Origin: Diploptera punctata
Lineage: Eukaryota > Arthropoda > Insecta > Blattodea > Blaberidae
DNA: 64,000 nt
Assembly: GCA_030220185.1 (NCBI GenBank)
Contig: JASPKZ010010272.1
Coordinates: 3,831,501 to 3,895,500, forward strand
Direction: 5' to 3'
The first letter of the stretch is position 1. The number at the start of each line of letters is the position of its first letter. Position numbers and translations under genes: made by a program. Below, piece after piece: positions 9,684 to 19,613 of the stretch. The notes beneath the pieces are model-generated. The model was not told the origin of the DNA and did no database searches. It was given only the letters and a program-made list of their open reading frames with translations.

Positions 9684-10617
9684 TTGTTTTTAACAGGGAG
9701 GAGACCCTCTAATTCTTTCTAGATTGAAAGCTTACAGGAACCAACCTGGACAATATCCAGCATCCAATCCCTACCTTCTCATGGTGCTACTGTTAACATA
9801 TTGTTTAGGCAATATGAACCAAAGGGATGGGCTACCCACCAATTAGCACTGGTCAGCTTGGTGGGTTTACAGATCGATCTGGTATTTCTTCCTTTTCTAG
9901 TATCAGGTGCCTCTTTTTACTTTCCTATCCAGTCTCTCTTGCCTGACCTCTTGTTTTCTTCGACCCTGATGGTATTAGATCATTCGAGGCATTCTCTCTT
10001 TCCTATATTTCTTTCTTTTAAACTTATGGGCACTCATCTTGAATGCCTACTGCATGTTCAAATGCAGCCCTATTGCAACTTACAGTATAAGTATGTAATG
10101 GATTCGTGCCATCAACTACAGCTGGATACACATAATGAAGAAAGGAGAAAATCATTTTGTGGTTTTGGCAGAGAATCTGAATTTGTATATATGTGATTAA
10201 ATAATGCATCCATTCAAATTTAACACGTAATTATAACAAGCCTGTCATAAAATACACTTTTTACAGGGATTTCTTAGGGTTGGGTTAAGTTAGATAAGGT
10301 TAGTTAAGAGATAAGTTAATTACTTTAGGACAGACAAATGTTTTGGATTCAGCAGTCAGTAATACACATAGACATAATAAATATTATGGTATTTTTTATT
10401 TCACCTCATTTATAGAATATTTAACATCGAGGTCTGTCAGTTAATGAATGAGATATGATGGACATTACAGTTTTTAAAATAGATTATTTATAATTTATTA
10501 TACAAAATTTCTATTTATGCACCAAAGGTTCAATTAAATTTCTTTTTGTAGGTGATCAAATATTCAGCAGTCAGTAATGCACACTGTGTTATTTAAATTC
10601 AGTTTAATTATAGTTGC
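9684..10617. other. Unclassified, probably repetitive sequence
   Basis: An open frame at 9801-10196 (plus) has hydrophobic, low-complexity content and no domain I recognise. A direct repeat of TTCAGCAGTCAGTAAT occurs at about 10347 and 10560. I cannot assign a family. Confidence 0.3.
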
Positions 10618-10631
10618 TTTAATATCAAGGT

Positions 10632-10975
10632 TGTCCCGCGCCGTAGCCAAGTGGTTAAGGCAGGAAGCCTTGGCGCAGAGCTACGGGACTTGCGCTGGTT
10701 CGAGTCTCCATGAGGGAAGAAATTTTCTCATGGTATTTCGGCCAGTATGGGACCGGTGCCCACCCAGCATCGTGATGCATTTGGGTAGCTACGATAAGTA
10801 GCGGCTCCAGGTTGAGAAAACCAGCAATAACGGCTGGGGTACTCGACATGCTGACCACATGTCACCCCTACACTGGCTGATTATCATCTACCTCTGTGAT
10901 TAACGCATGTGGATGTGAGGCCAGCAGCCGGCTGGTAGGCTAAGGGCCTTGTAGGCCTGTCGCGCCAGGAGTTTT
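10632..10975 (+). mobile_element. SINE family B, complete copy
   Basis: A 344-bp insert lies between 14-bp direct repeats TTTAATATCAAGGT (10618-10631, 10976-10989). The head has box A-like TAGCCAAGTGG and box B-like GGTTCGAGTCT and reads like a Leu/Ser-type tRNA with a long variable arm. The body includes CCAGTATGGGACCGG and AACCAGCAATAACGGC. The 3' end GTAGGCCTGTCGCGCCAGGA is followed by a short T-rich tail. Relatives lie at 13654 (plus) and 30815 (minus). Confidence 0.85.
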
Positions 10976-11054
10976 TTTAATATCAAGGTCATATCAGATC
11001 TTTGGGTTAGTCTGCATGTTTTATTGCATATTGTAATATGATTTTTTAAAACAA

Positions 11055-11222
11055 GATAATTATGATGGCCAGATGGTGTTCTGAGATTTTTTTTGGCCCT
11101 TAAAGTGTCCGACATTTGACTTATAGGTGAGAAAAACTTTGGTGAGTAAACTAGCCCCAAACAGAAATCAAATCTGGGGTTACTGCATACAAATCAAAAC
11201 ATTACTCCCTTGACTGGTGGTA
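11055..11222 (-). mobile_element. SINE family A, strongly degenerate copy
   Basis: GATGGCCAGATGGTGTTCTG, a GGCCCTTAAAGTGTCCGACA block and CTTATAGGTGAGAAAAAC are recognisable as the family A central region on the minus strand. The tRNA-like head on the right is heavily mutated. Confidence 0.55.
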
Positions 11223-11784
11223 AACTTTGGGTTATTTTAAAGAAGGAAGATAATAAGTTACTCAATGATAACACACTGGTAACTGTTCACAGCATTAACA
11301 GTAGAGGGATTCTCAGAATGATACCTTCCAGTATTTTCAAGAAAAAAAAAATATATACACACAATTGCAAGAACATAATTATCTGAGCACTATAATATAT
11401 GTATTTTTAAAGGAATCCTAAAGATGCCTTACAATTGAATGAGAAGTTACACAAATCTAACCTAAAAATTGCCATATTATCGTTGGGAGTGTATAAGTTT
11501 ATAAAATTTATAGCGGATCCATAGACTTGCACTATACTTGTAAGTTTTATTTTTAAGGGGGATAGAATTTGAGGTGGAATATATCTAAATTCCAATCTTA
11601 ATTTATTACATTAAGGGAATTTTTGGGAATTTATTGCAAATGTTGGTCACACCAGTTCACAGATTGTGTATCCATCTATGAGCAAAGCCTTGAACACTAT
11701 GATGGTACTGAACTTTGGTAAAAAGTCAATAAGATTTTATTACATTTTGTGCACTTCTTACTTATTGCCTCATATGTAGTTTTT
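11223..11784. other. No recognised feature
   Basis: AT-rich sequence without a conserved frame or repeat match that I could find. Confidence 0.4.
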
Positions 11785-12150
11785 CATGCCATATGCCACC
11801 CGGCCTTACAGTGGCACAACCTGTCGGGAGAAGGTTTTTAAACCGAGGATCACACACATATTTTTTTTTTACCACACAAGAACAAAAAGGACCTTCCCAG
11901 GTGAGTGATCAGCTCAGTGTCAGAGCCTCCTCCAAGACAACATTAAGACAAAACACACACACATACATAAACACAGTAAATATGATGATGATTATGATGG
12001 CCAGACTATTTGGTGACCATTTGTAAAGTTTTCTGACATTTGTTTTACAGATGAGAAAAATCCCCAAAAAAAACCATCACCCAGGAAACTTGTCTCAACC
12101 AAGATATACATGAGGCAGTGATGCTACTCTGAGACCACAGTGGTTGACCA
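11785..12150 (-). mobile_element. SINE family A head with tail type 2
   Basis: On the minus strand a family A head (CACTGTGGTCTCAGAGTAGC) and central block are followed by a different 3' half: the GATCAGCTCAGTGTCAGAGC region, a CTCCCGACAGG-like segment, and AAGGCCGGGTGG near the end. The plus-strand copy at 61594-61990 shares this 3' half and not the tail of the 6952 copy. Confidence 0.65.
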
Positions 12151-12253
12151 CATTCTGTGCACAAAGATATATATTTAAGAATTATATAAAAAGAAAAAGC
12201 TCATAAAAATGAGTTTGTATTCTTCAAATTTCATACTCAAATATATGTTTAAT

Positions 12254-12515
12254 CACTGCGCTACAAGCCGAAAGGTCGAGGGTTTGAGCCCCGTGGGGTC
12301 AGGATTTTTAAACTGACACAAACCCTCTGGCAGCACTATGGTCCTGGGGTCGACTCAGCCTCTAACGGAAACGAGCACCAGATGCTTGTTCTGGGGGTAA
12401 AGGCGGCCGTCACGCAGGGTTGACAACAAGAGCCGATTGTCTAGAAAAAGTGGGAGCCCTTACCTCCTACTACCCTAAGGGCCTCCTGAGGCCTGTCGTG
12501 TGATCACTTTACTTT
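12254..12515 (+). mobile_element. SINE family C, 5' truncated
   Basis: The box B region GAGGGTTTGAGCCCCGTGGG is followed by ACTATGGTCCTGGGGTCGAC, AAAGGCGGCCGTCACGCAGG and a TGATCACTTTACTTT end. The 13-bp direct repeat ATATATGTTTAAT flanks it (12241-12253, 12516-12528). The copy starts inside the tRNA-like head. Fuller relatives lie at 57804 (plus) and 47574 (minus). Confidence 0.8.
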
Positions 12516-12532
12516 ATATATGTTTAATAGAG

Positions 12533-13075
12533 AGTTCGGCTGATGTTTCCATTAAGTGCAGTGAGAATTTTTTCTAAGTCCCAGATAGACACCATGCGCA
12601 TGCGCCAACAGGTTATATTTTAAAATTACTTCTCACTATTTACAATAAATTTTACATTTTTTCTAACGATTATTTCAACATATTTTTCTATGATATTTAA
12701 CTACATACGTAACATGAAGATGTGGCAGCCATATTGATTTTGATGAATATTCTATTCAATAACAGTGCAGCCAACATAGAGTATGTACTATAGAATTTCA
12801 GAACTTACTATTTATTTTTGGGTGTTGCCTTCTTTCACAGGTTAGAGTGCTTAAGTTGCATTAGGTTAGCTTTTAGGCTGGTCTTTCACAGGTTAGAGTA
12901 CTTAAATTGCATTAGGTTAGCTTTTAGATTTGTTAAATATGTATAATGTAGGCTGCATTGAGATATTCCATAGAGTAAATAGCTTCGTGTGTATTGGCGC
13001 ATGTGCGTGGTGTCTGTCTGGGACTTAGAAAACATTCTCACTGTGCTTAATAGAAACATTATCACAGAGTTCATT
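12533..13075. mobile_element. Non-autonomous element with about 80-bp inverted repeats
   Basis: The left arm has AGTGAGAATTTTTTCTAAGT, CCCAGATAGACACCATGCGC and ATGCGCCAA. The right arm carries the same series in inverse orientation at about 12985-13075, roughly 85-90% alike by eye. The interior is AT-rich and holds a 51-bp tandem duplication. The superfamily is not determined; no target duplication was clear. Confidence 0.5.
12831..12932. repeat. 51-bp tandem duplication
   Basis: TCTTTCACAGGTTAGAGTGC-type units begin at 12831 and 12882 and differ at a few positions. They lie inside the inverted-repeat element. Confidence 0.8.
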
Positions 13076-13238
13076 TGTTACATTAAAAGGATGTTTAACC
13101 GTGCAAATAAATATATAGTCTTCTAACCCTGCCAGTTTGTTCATTGGAAATATATTTTATGGATATCTATTTGTACTGTTTAATATTTAGGCCTACTGAA
13201 TATATTACAAATAATTAAATTTTGACATAGGCCTCTAA

Positions 13239-14105
13239 TCTTATATAAAATTTAATGTTTGTTTGTTTGTTCGTACTTTATGTGCGGCCATACCGTTGAT
13301 CCGGTTGTCATGGGTTTTTTGCAAAATGTTCAGGAGATTCCCGGGATGAACATAGGCTATAAGAGAGTTGTGATACGCAACTCCTACACCCTTAAAAATT
13401 GTCCTTTGTAGTGCAAAACGTGAAAAAAGTAGCTCTTTGGACTCTTAAATGGCTTACGTTGCCTAAACCATAAGAAATACACAACATAATGTACACAGAA
13501 TTGAATAACTCAAAAAGCTCTACAAAAAAGTCAGTGACACCTTATTTTTATCTCTTACGGATAACTCACAATAACCATTTTTGACTTTCATTGATACCAA
13601 GAGAATAATACCCATTCGGGTGAACCTTTAATCTTTATTATTGATACCAAGAGTCCCGCGTTGTAGCAGAGTAGTTAAGGCAAGAAGTCTTGGCGCACAA
13701 CTACGAGATTTACGCTGGTTCGAGTCTCCACGGGGGAACATTTTTTTCTCATGGAATCTCAGCCAGTATGGGACCGGTGCACAGTGCGCCAGTAGCTGGA
13801 AAATACTATTTTCACTCGCCCTCATCAATTTATCTTTTTTTTTCACTCTAATTGTTATATGAAAGTTCTTAACTATCTGCAGAGGAGGGTATAATTCTAT
13901 AATTCTAATGTAAAAAAGTAGCTCTTTGGATGCTTAAATGGCTTACACTGCCTAAAACCATAACAAATACACAAATTAATGTACACAGAATTGAACATCT
14001 AAAAAAAACTGTACCCAAAAAAGCAGAGTATAACAGCGCATGGCTGGTGGCAAAAATATATTAACATTTATTTTGGAGTAGCAGCGTACGCCGGGTATTA
14101 GCTAG
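13239..14105 (+). mobile_element. Non-autonomous Helitron with nested SINE
   Basis: The element begins TCTTATATAAAATTTAATGT after an A and ends GCGTACGCCGGGTATTAGCT|AG before a T, the Helitron A|TC...CTRR|T arrangement. A GC-rich dyad lies just before the end. Inside, a roughly 100-bp block starting AAGTAGCTCTTTGG occurs twice (about 13427-13520 and 13912-14015). A family B SINE is inserted at 13654. There is no Rep/helicase coding. Confidence 0.65.
13654..13790 (+). mobile_element. SINE family B, head fragment
   Basis: TCCCGCGTTGTAGCAGAGTA through the box B GGTTCGAGTCTCC and GCCAGTATGGGACCGGTGC match the first third of the 10632 copy; the 3' part is missing. Just upstream, ATTGATACCAAGAG occurs twice (13590 and 13640) around a 36-bp segment, possibly a separate small insertion. 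Confidence 0.7.
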
Positions 14106-15441
14106 TATAAGATACAATTATGAACACTACAAGATTTTAAGTATTCTTAAGAATTTGTTTCAACATTTCTTTTGGCTCATTTGATGCTCAATAAATAATG
14201 AAAAATAGAGACAAATTGAGACTGTCAGAATATGCCATTTCACAAACAATAAAGCAGGCAAATTTATAATTCTTACAACACCTTGAATTATTAATAGATA
14301 GGCCTATATGAAAAATTTAAAATGTAGACTACACAAATAAGGAAAATGTTTGGTATTAGACAAAATTAAAATAGAAATCACTTAGGATTGTAAGTTTATT
14401 TTATGAACAAATCTAACTCAATGAAGAATTTACCTACAAATTGATTTTTAACCATGCCAAGTATGGATATTCAGTTCCACCAGAAAATATATTTGAAAAA
14501 AAATTATGTCCTAAAACATAGGCTTACGGAGTGATTTTTCGTTTTTGTTTTCCAAAGTACTCACAATCTCAGATCTATTCACATAATATAAAAGCCCACA
14601 TTTTTATAGTGTTTATAATACTGTTTCTATTGTGTATAGTTACTACAAATATGTTAATAAGGTCTGTCATTTGGGTGAATTATCTGTATTTCAAGTGCCC
14701 TGCATTAAATGAATAAAATATAAATGCCCACTGTGAATGTAAGCATCATACAAAATGTTATATAGTCCCTCGTGAACAAAATATCGAACATGTAGAATCT
14801 GATTTACAGATGTTAGATACATCTATCTACCTTGAGTACATCATACTGCTTCAAAAATATGTAACTATTATCATACATCTTTTTGAGAGTTTGTTTTCAA
14901 CAACTTCATTCGCGAGACTGTCATATTATGTTGTGTTGCTCATAAATAATATATTGGATGCTTCATAAAACTCTACATTATACACTATCCCGTAAATAGG
15001 AAATCACAAACACCTAACAAAACTAATGAATGATTAGACGCAACTTAATTCAATGAACGTCTATCACAACTTCCGATTTTCACCGTTAAGATTTTCATCG
15101 TGCGCTGAGGCAAACATCATTAAAATATGTAACCTTCATTGGACTTTCACTTTAACAAAGCTAAGTCACTAGCTGTTGACCTATGAATGATCCACATAAA
15201 TTTAAATTAAATTAAAAACCCTAATTCTTACTTCAAATATCAAAATCTGTAAGTTTTCAACTTTTTAAAATTTGTGTGGTAAAATGTGAACATAAAATAG
15301 CTATGTAAATGTGCTACCGAAACGAAAAGTTGAATAATTTACTTCCATTTAACTATTCAAAGGAACAAAGAATTGCGCGCAAAGTGGCAACGCCGCCTCT
15401 TCGGGGCGGGGCATTCAATGACGCCATCAATCGATTCTCGT
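14106..15441. other. No recognised feature
   Basis: AT-rich intergenic or intronic sequence. Short open frames lack conserved motifs. A modest rise in G+C begins at about 15370, ahead of the zinc-finger patch. Confidence 0.5.
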
Positions 15442-15663
15442 CTAGGTGCTCTGAAATAGAACAAAGCACAGCACATCTTTACGTTTAATATATCCTTTGA
15501 AGATGCGACCAAATCTGTTTCGCTGCGGTCTCAAACCGAAATGTCTGCCGACGTGGACCCTGAGGTTGGTGGTGCCATGGTATGACATGATGCGTCCGCA
15601 CTGGTTGCAGCGCACGTGGGTATCTGAGATCTTGGTGCAGAAGCGCCACACGTCCGACACCAT
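15442..15663 (-). CDS. BED-type zinc finger frame
   Basis: From ATG 15663 the frame reads MVSDVWRFCTKISDTHVRCN followed by QCGRIMSYHGTTNLRVHVGR and HFGLRP. The aromatic VW-F, the C-x2-C pair and the H-x4-H pair after TTNL make a BED finger, the DNA-binding module of hAT transposases and BEAF/Dref-type proteins. Here it is N-terminal, with only about 25 further residues. It lies in a CpG-rich patch immediately downstream of a FLYWCH-like frame on the same strand. It could be an exon of a chromatin or transposon-derived protein; no clear splice signals decide this. Confidence 0.55.
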   Translation of the reverse strand: MVSDVWRFCTKISDTHVRCNQCGRIMSYHGTTNLRVHVGRHFGLRPQRNRFGRIFKGYIKRKDVLCFVLFQST

Positions 15664-15664
15664 G

Positions 15665-15946
15665 GTGTTATACCGTGGTTATGTTTCCCGCGTACGCAGA
15701 GCACTTCTGTCAGCGTATTGTTGTTCCGAACAGAGCCCAGATAGCTCTTCTGGTGCAGCGCCACAGTAGCTCCCCGCTCTGCGTCTCCCGGAACTTCCGG
15801 TACTTGTACGTGTTGACGATGAGGCAGGGCACCCCGCGCGACGTCACTGCCATCTTCACCGGTTCCATGGCGTCTCTCGTCTGCTGGCTGCTTTCAGTCG
15901 CCAAGCCATGCGCACAAACCTTATGCGCACTACATCCAGAGCGCAC
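15665..15946 (-). pseudogene. FLYWCH-type zinc finger frame with a frameshift
   Basis: From ATG 15868 (or 15946) the frame reads MAVTSRGVPCLIVNTYKYRK followed by FRETQSGELLWRCTRR. This is the first half of a FLYWCH finger (aromatic/RG/P-L...Y-Y...WRC). The expected second half, NTLTEVLCVRGKHNHGI with its HNH ending, follows at once in another frame. A one-base deletion after the WRCT codons best explains the break. FLYWCH modules occur in mod(mdg4)-like insect proteins. Read as one lesion, this is a recent pseudogene or an assembly error. Confidence 0.5.
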
Positions 15947-15949
15947 ATT

Positions 15950-16509
15950 GATTTGTGTGCAGTGGTGGATTATAAACTACTAACTCCCAACATCGTAAAT
16001 TATTTCCCAATAAAGGGAGATATTCAGCCCAAGCATTGTAAACAATAGAAGGTTGCACACACTCTCTAGTGGTGACACCTAAAAGCATTGGTTTTGAGCC
16101 TGCCTAAACACTTCAACTCCAAACAATGCCTGTATGTTGAATCCACTTTCTTCACAATGTATTCGTACCCCCAAACAACAGAACGGCCTTGCCGTTCGTT
16201 ATTACCGACCACTGCAATACCTTCATGCGATCAATGCGTGTAAATGGATAAAACGCGCTAAACCTATCACATCTACGCATGCGCACACACACACACTTTC
16301 ATGAGCTCTAGTTAGTTATGAGTTAAAGTACTTTACTTTTAAGAAACATTTTGCACCGTTGAGGTTTTTGTTAGATATTTAAAAAACAATAAAATTTGTA
16401 CCTATTGAACAACTTTAAAAATGGAACCGGTTCCGAAAGGCCTAGCTGAATATTTTATACAAAATAACAATTTGTTGAGGACGACTGCCGCAACGTGTAC
16501 AAATTTTAT
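15950..16509. other. Flank of the zinc-finger patch; 12-bp target copy at the LINE end
   Basis: CpG-containing sequence upstream of the FLYWCH frame, possibly its promoter region. A short frame from ATG 16421 (MEPVPKGLAEYFIQNNN...) runs into TACAAATTTTAT (16498-16509), the left copy of the duplication bracketing the nested LINE. Whether that short frame was ever coding cannot be judged. Confidence 0.35.
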
Positions 16510-16568
16510 CACCATCTTCCAGGGATTAAGCCTGTTGGCTCGTTCCGGTTTCATGAAAGCTAGAATTG

Positions 16569-18229
16569 TTAAAATTGTTCAGACCATCTTCTGTGTGGGC
16601 GACCAACATTTCTCCTTCCGCGCGGTTTATAATTTAGCAATAATTTTGGAAATCTTCCTTCTGGCATTCTATCAATATGTTCTTTCCAGTCGTTCCTATA
16701 TTTAATTATTCGATCTGTAAGTTTGAAAATATTTAGTTTTCTTATATCTTCATTTCTTTTCTTATCCAGCAGAGTATATCCTGCTATATTTCTTAAAAAT
16801 CGCATATCACCTGCTTCCAATCTTTGTTCTTGTCTTTTAGTGATCGTCCAACATTCTGATCCATACATCAATACAGGAACAGCCATTACTTTATAAAATT
16901 TAATTTTTGTTTCTTTTCTTGTGCTTTTAAGGGTTCTTTTAATAGTGCCACACATAAGATTAAATTTATTTATTTTGTCATTAATATCTTCAATTTTCAC
17001 ATATGATAAACTGAACCTAGATATTTAAAACTGTTCACCTCCTCTAAAATTGTATTATCAATGACTATTTTTGCTCTTAAGGTATCATGTCCTTTAAATG
17101 CTAAAATTTTAGTTCTAGCCTTTGAAATTTTAAAATTGTAATTGGCACTTATTTTTTCCAAATTAAAAATAGCTCTTTGTAGATCATCCTCTGAACTGGA
17201 AATCACTACTTGATCATCAGCAAATAATATTGTATCCAACAGTTTATTATTTATTTAAATTAATCTGCCACTTTAACATAACTTCATCTATATATAAATT
17301 AAAAAGAGAAGGTGATAAAGGACACCCTTGTCTGACACCACAATTTATTGTTACCATTTTTTTTATGTTTAGATTTAAAACCCCTGTCTATTACAATTTT
17401 ATTATTTACATATAAATTTTGTATAGCCATAATCAAATGTTGTGGAATACCTTTATTTGTCATTATATCCCATAATTTATTTCTATTTACCGTATCAAAA
17501 GCTTTTTCATAGTCTATAAATCCTATATATGTTGGGATGTTATTCTATAAGCTTTTCAAATAATTGAGTCATTGTGAATATACAGTCGGAACAGGATCTT
17601 CCCTTTCTGAATCCATTTTGAACATCCAATATGATATTTTCTATAATTATGTTTAAGCGGTTTTTTAGAATATTGGCATAAATTTTATAGCACGTATTCA
17701 ATATACTTATTCCTCTATAATTAGAACAATCTTGTCTGTTTCCTTTTTTATATATAGGGTATATTTTGGCGATTTTCCATTCTTCGGGTATTATCCAAAT
17801 TTCCAACATATATTTATAAATTCTAGTAGACAAACCTTTAGAGAAAATGATGCATATTTAATTAATTCTATGTTCATATTATCGATACCCGGTGTCTTTT
17901 TGTTATGGAAATGACCGATAGAAGTTGTTAATTCCTCTATGGTTATTAAATCTGTGTGTTCATCTGCATGTATTATTTCTTCTTCATTTTCTTCTGAATT
18001 TTTTTCTGTCCATAATTCTTGATAGTATTCCATCCATTTTTCTTCTGAAATGTTATTTAATTTAAGTGTATCTCTTGTTTCATTATTTAAATGCTTCATA
18101 ATTTTGTATGCCTTTCCTTGTTTTCCATGTACATAGTGTTCTATATCACTTATATATTTATCCCACATTGTTCTTTTAGTTTTTCTAACTTCTCTACGAA
18201 CTATTGCGCTTTTTCTTTTGTATTTTCAA
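16569..18229 (-). pseudogene. LINE ORF2 reverse transcriptase, frameshifted
   Basis: In order on the minus strand: KYKRKSAIVRREVRKTKRTM, then WDKYISDIEHYVHGKQGKAY, ITTSIGHFHNKKTPGIDNMN-type linker, the RT fingers EEWKIAKIYPIYKKGN and CSNYRGISILNTCYKIYANI, NGFRKGRSCSDCIF, the catalytic box DTILFADDQVVISSSEDDLQ, and the C-terminal VLMYGSECWTITKRQEQRLE and DWKEHIDRMPEGRFPK. The FADD box is intact, but at least three frameshifts break the protein and no endonuclease domain remains. The upstream coding continues at 26354-26540. Confidence 0.85.
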
Positions 18230-18378
18230 TTAACCCTTTATGATTCTTTGGGATAATACTTTCCCACCATATATTCCGAGGGATAGATATTTCCCACTTA
18301 TCCTAGAGCATACAGTTCTTAAAACCTACAATAGATGTCATATCAATGCACAAGTTGAATTAATTCTCTCCTGTGCAT

Positions 18379-19364
18379 TATAGCAGGATTTTAATATCAT
18401 AATAAATATGAAAGTTAAAGTTAATAATTTTAAAATTATTTTAATATTTAAATATAACTTAAATAAAGAAAAACATCTAAATAATTATGAGGATGCCAGA
18501 CGCAGTCTCTGGCGAAACGTCGGGGAACTACAAGCCTCACGACCACGGCCTACAGCCCGAAAATCTTCATCAAGATCATCATAGCAACTCCGGCCGTGAA
18601 AGTCTACGTTAATACATCTAAATAATTAATTGTTGTTCATTGTTGAATTAAAAGTCTCAGTAACAATTAAAGACATTGTAATACATAAGTCTTTTTTTAA
18701 TAATGCTTTTAAAAATTGTTTTAAGTCATTGTCAGAATTATAAAGTTTCTGTTATAACTATAATAAGAACACCTGCTTAACTTCATATTTTTAAATAAAA
18801 GTATACTAAACTCTGATTGGACGTTGAAACAATTAACTTTTTGATTTAACAAATCAAATTTAAACCTGGTATTTAATGGACCATTAACCAATAGAATTTA
18901 AAATATAACATCATGTGATGTGATAATGTTCTTTAAAATTATAACAGAATTACACTAGTCAGTCTGCATACAACTTTCAATAAACATAGAAGCAATAAGA
19001 GTTCTCCTGATAAAATGTGATATTTAATACAAGAAGAATAGTTGATTCAAGAAAAGAACATAATTTTATTTTAATTGACGGTGAAGAATAATACCACCTA
19101 CATTTACTTAATCTGCTGGGAACCTACAAAGTGAATAAATGTGAAATTGTTTCTACAATAAACAGCTTTCAGTGATTTTGAAGTGTACCAACTTCCGACC
19201 CTAAGAATAGAATCCGGCTCTACCGAAAATTAAACCCAACCTGAACCAGTAATTCTTTTTCTTTTGGGGCACCAATCCTTCAAAATGTTACTACAACATC
19301 GGGCATGAAGACAGTTAGCTGCTTCAAAACGTCACCACAACGTAGGAAAATAATTACTTCTTCA
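18379..19364 (+). repeat. 5' LTR
   Basis: It starts TATAGCAGGATTTTAATATC and ends CTTCTTCA, matching the 3' LTR throughout except for the 126-bp hammerhead insert plus its 15-bp duplication and scattered substitutions. Without the insert it is about 845 bp, close to the 869 bp of the 3' LTR. Confidence 0.85.
18488..18613 (+). mobile_element. 126-bp hammerhead-bearing retroposon in the 5' LTR
   Basis: The insert is bracketed by ACATCTAAATAATTA (18473-18487 and 18614-18628). The 3' LTR has the uninterrupted site near 23216, so the insertion is confirmed. It begins TGAGGATGCCAGACGCAGTC and continues TCTGGCGAAACGTCGGGG. Stem II is GCCAGA/TCTGGC with a 7-nt loop, followed by the GAAA box and an ACGUC cleavage site (18488-18521). 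The first core base (C3) falls outside the copy, so it was truncated inside the ribozyme. The 3' part CGGCCTACAGCCCGAAAATC...CCGGCCGTGAAAGTCTACG matches 4951-5128. Confidence 0.8.
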
Positions 19365-19367
19365 AAA

Positions 19368-19385
19368 TGGCGCCCGACGTGGGGC
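19368..19385 (+). promoter_or_regulatory. Primer binding site, tRNA-Lys type
   Basis: TGGCGCCCGACGTGGGGC lies three bases after the 5' LTR. It differs by one base from the tRNA-Lys-type primer site used by gypsy-group elements of insects. Confidence 0.8.
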
Positions 19386-19613
19386 CTGAATCACGATAAT
19401 TCAACTAGTTTCATCACACATTCTGGAACTTCAAGAATCTAATACATCAAGGAACCAGAAACATCGTGGGAAAATCAAACCTGGTGCCTATACACGAGAT
19501 CGGAGTTAGTACGCAGCGATGAATGTAAGTAAATATAAATTTTAATGGTGAAATAGTTAAAGTGCATTTATGTGATTTTAAGAAATAGGAAAATTTTATA
19601 TAGAAATATCGAA

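Noticed and set aside
9801..10196. 131-codon plus-strand open frame
   Set aside because: Hydrophobic, Phe/Leu/Ser-rich low-complexity reading with no motif; typical of pyrimidine-rich repeat DNA.
10266..10310. TTAGG-like telomeric repeat (GGGTTGGGTTAAGTTAGATA)
   Set aside because: Only a loose GGTTA-like rhythm; no perfect TTAGG units.
12886..13074. Minus-strand open frame in the inverted-repeat element
   Set aside because: It lies across one arm of the inverted repeat and the tandem duplication; no protein features.
15497..15983. Plus-strand open frames over the zinc-finger patch
   Set aside because: They are antisense shadows of the BED and FLYWCH frames.
16421..16705. 94-codon plus-strand open frame
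   Set aside because: It crosses the LINE boundary at 16510, so most of it is antisense LINE 3' sequence.
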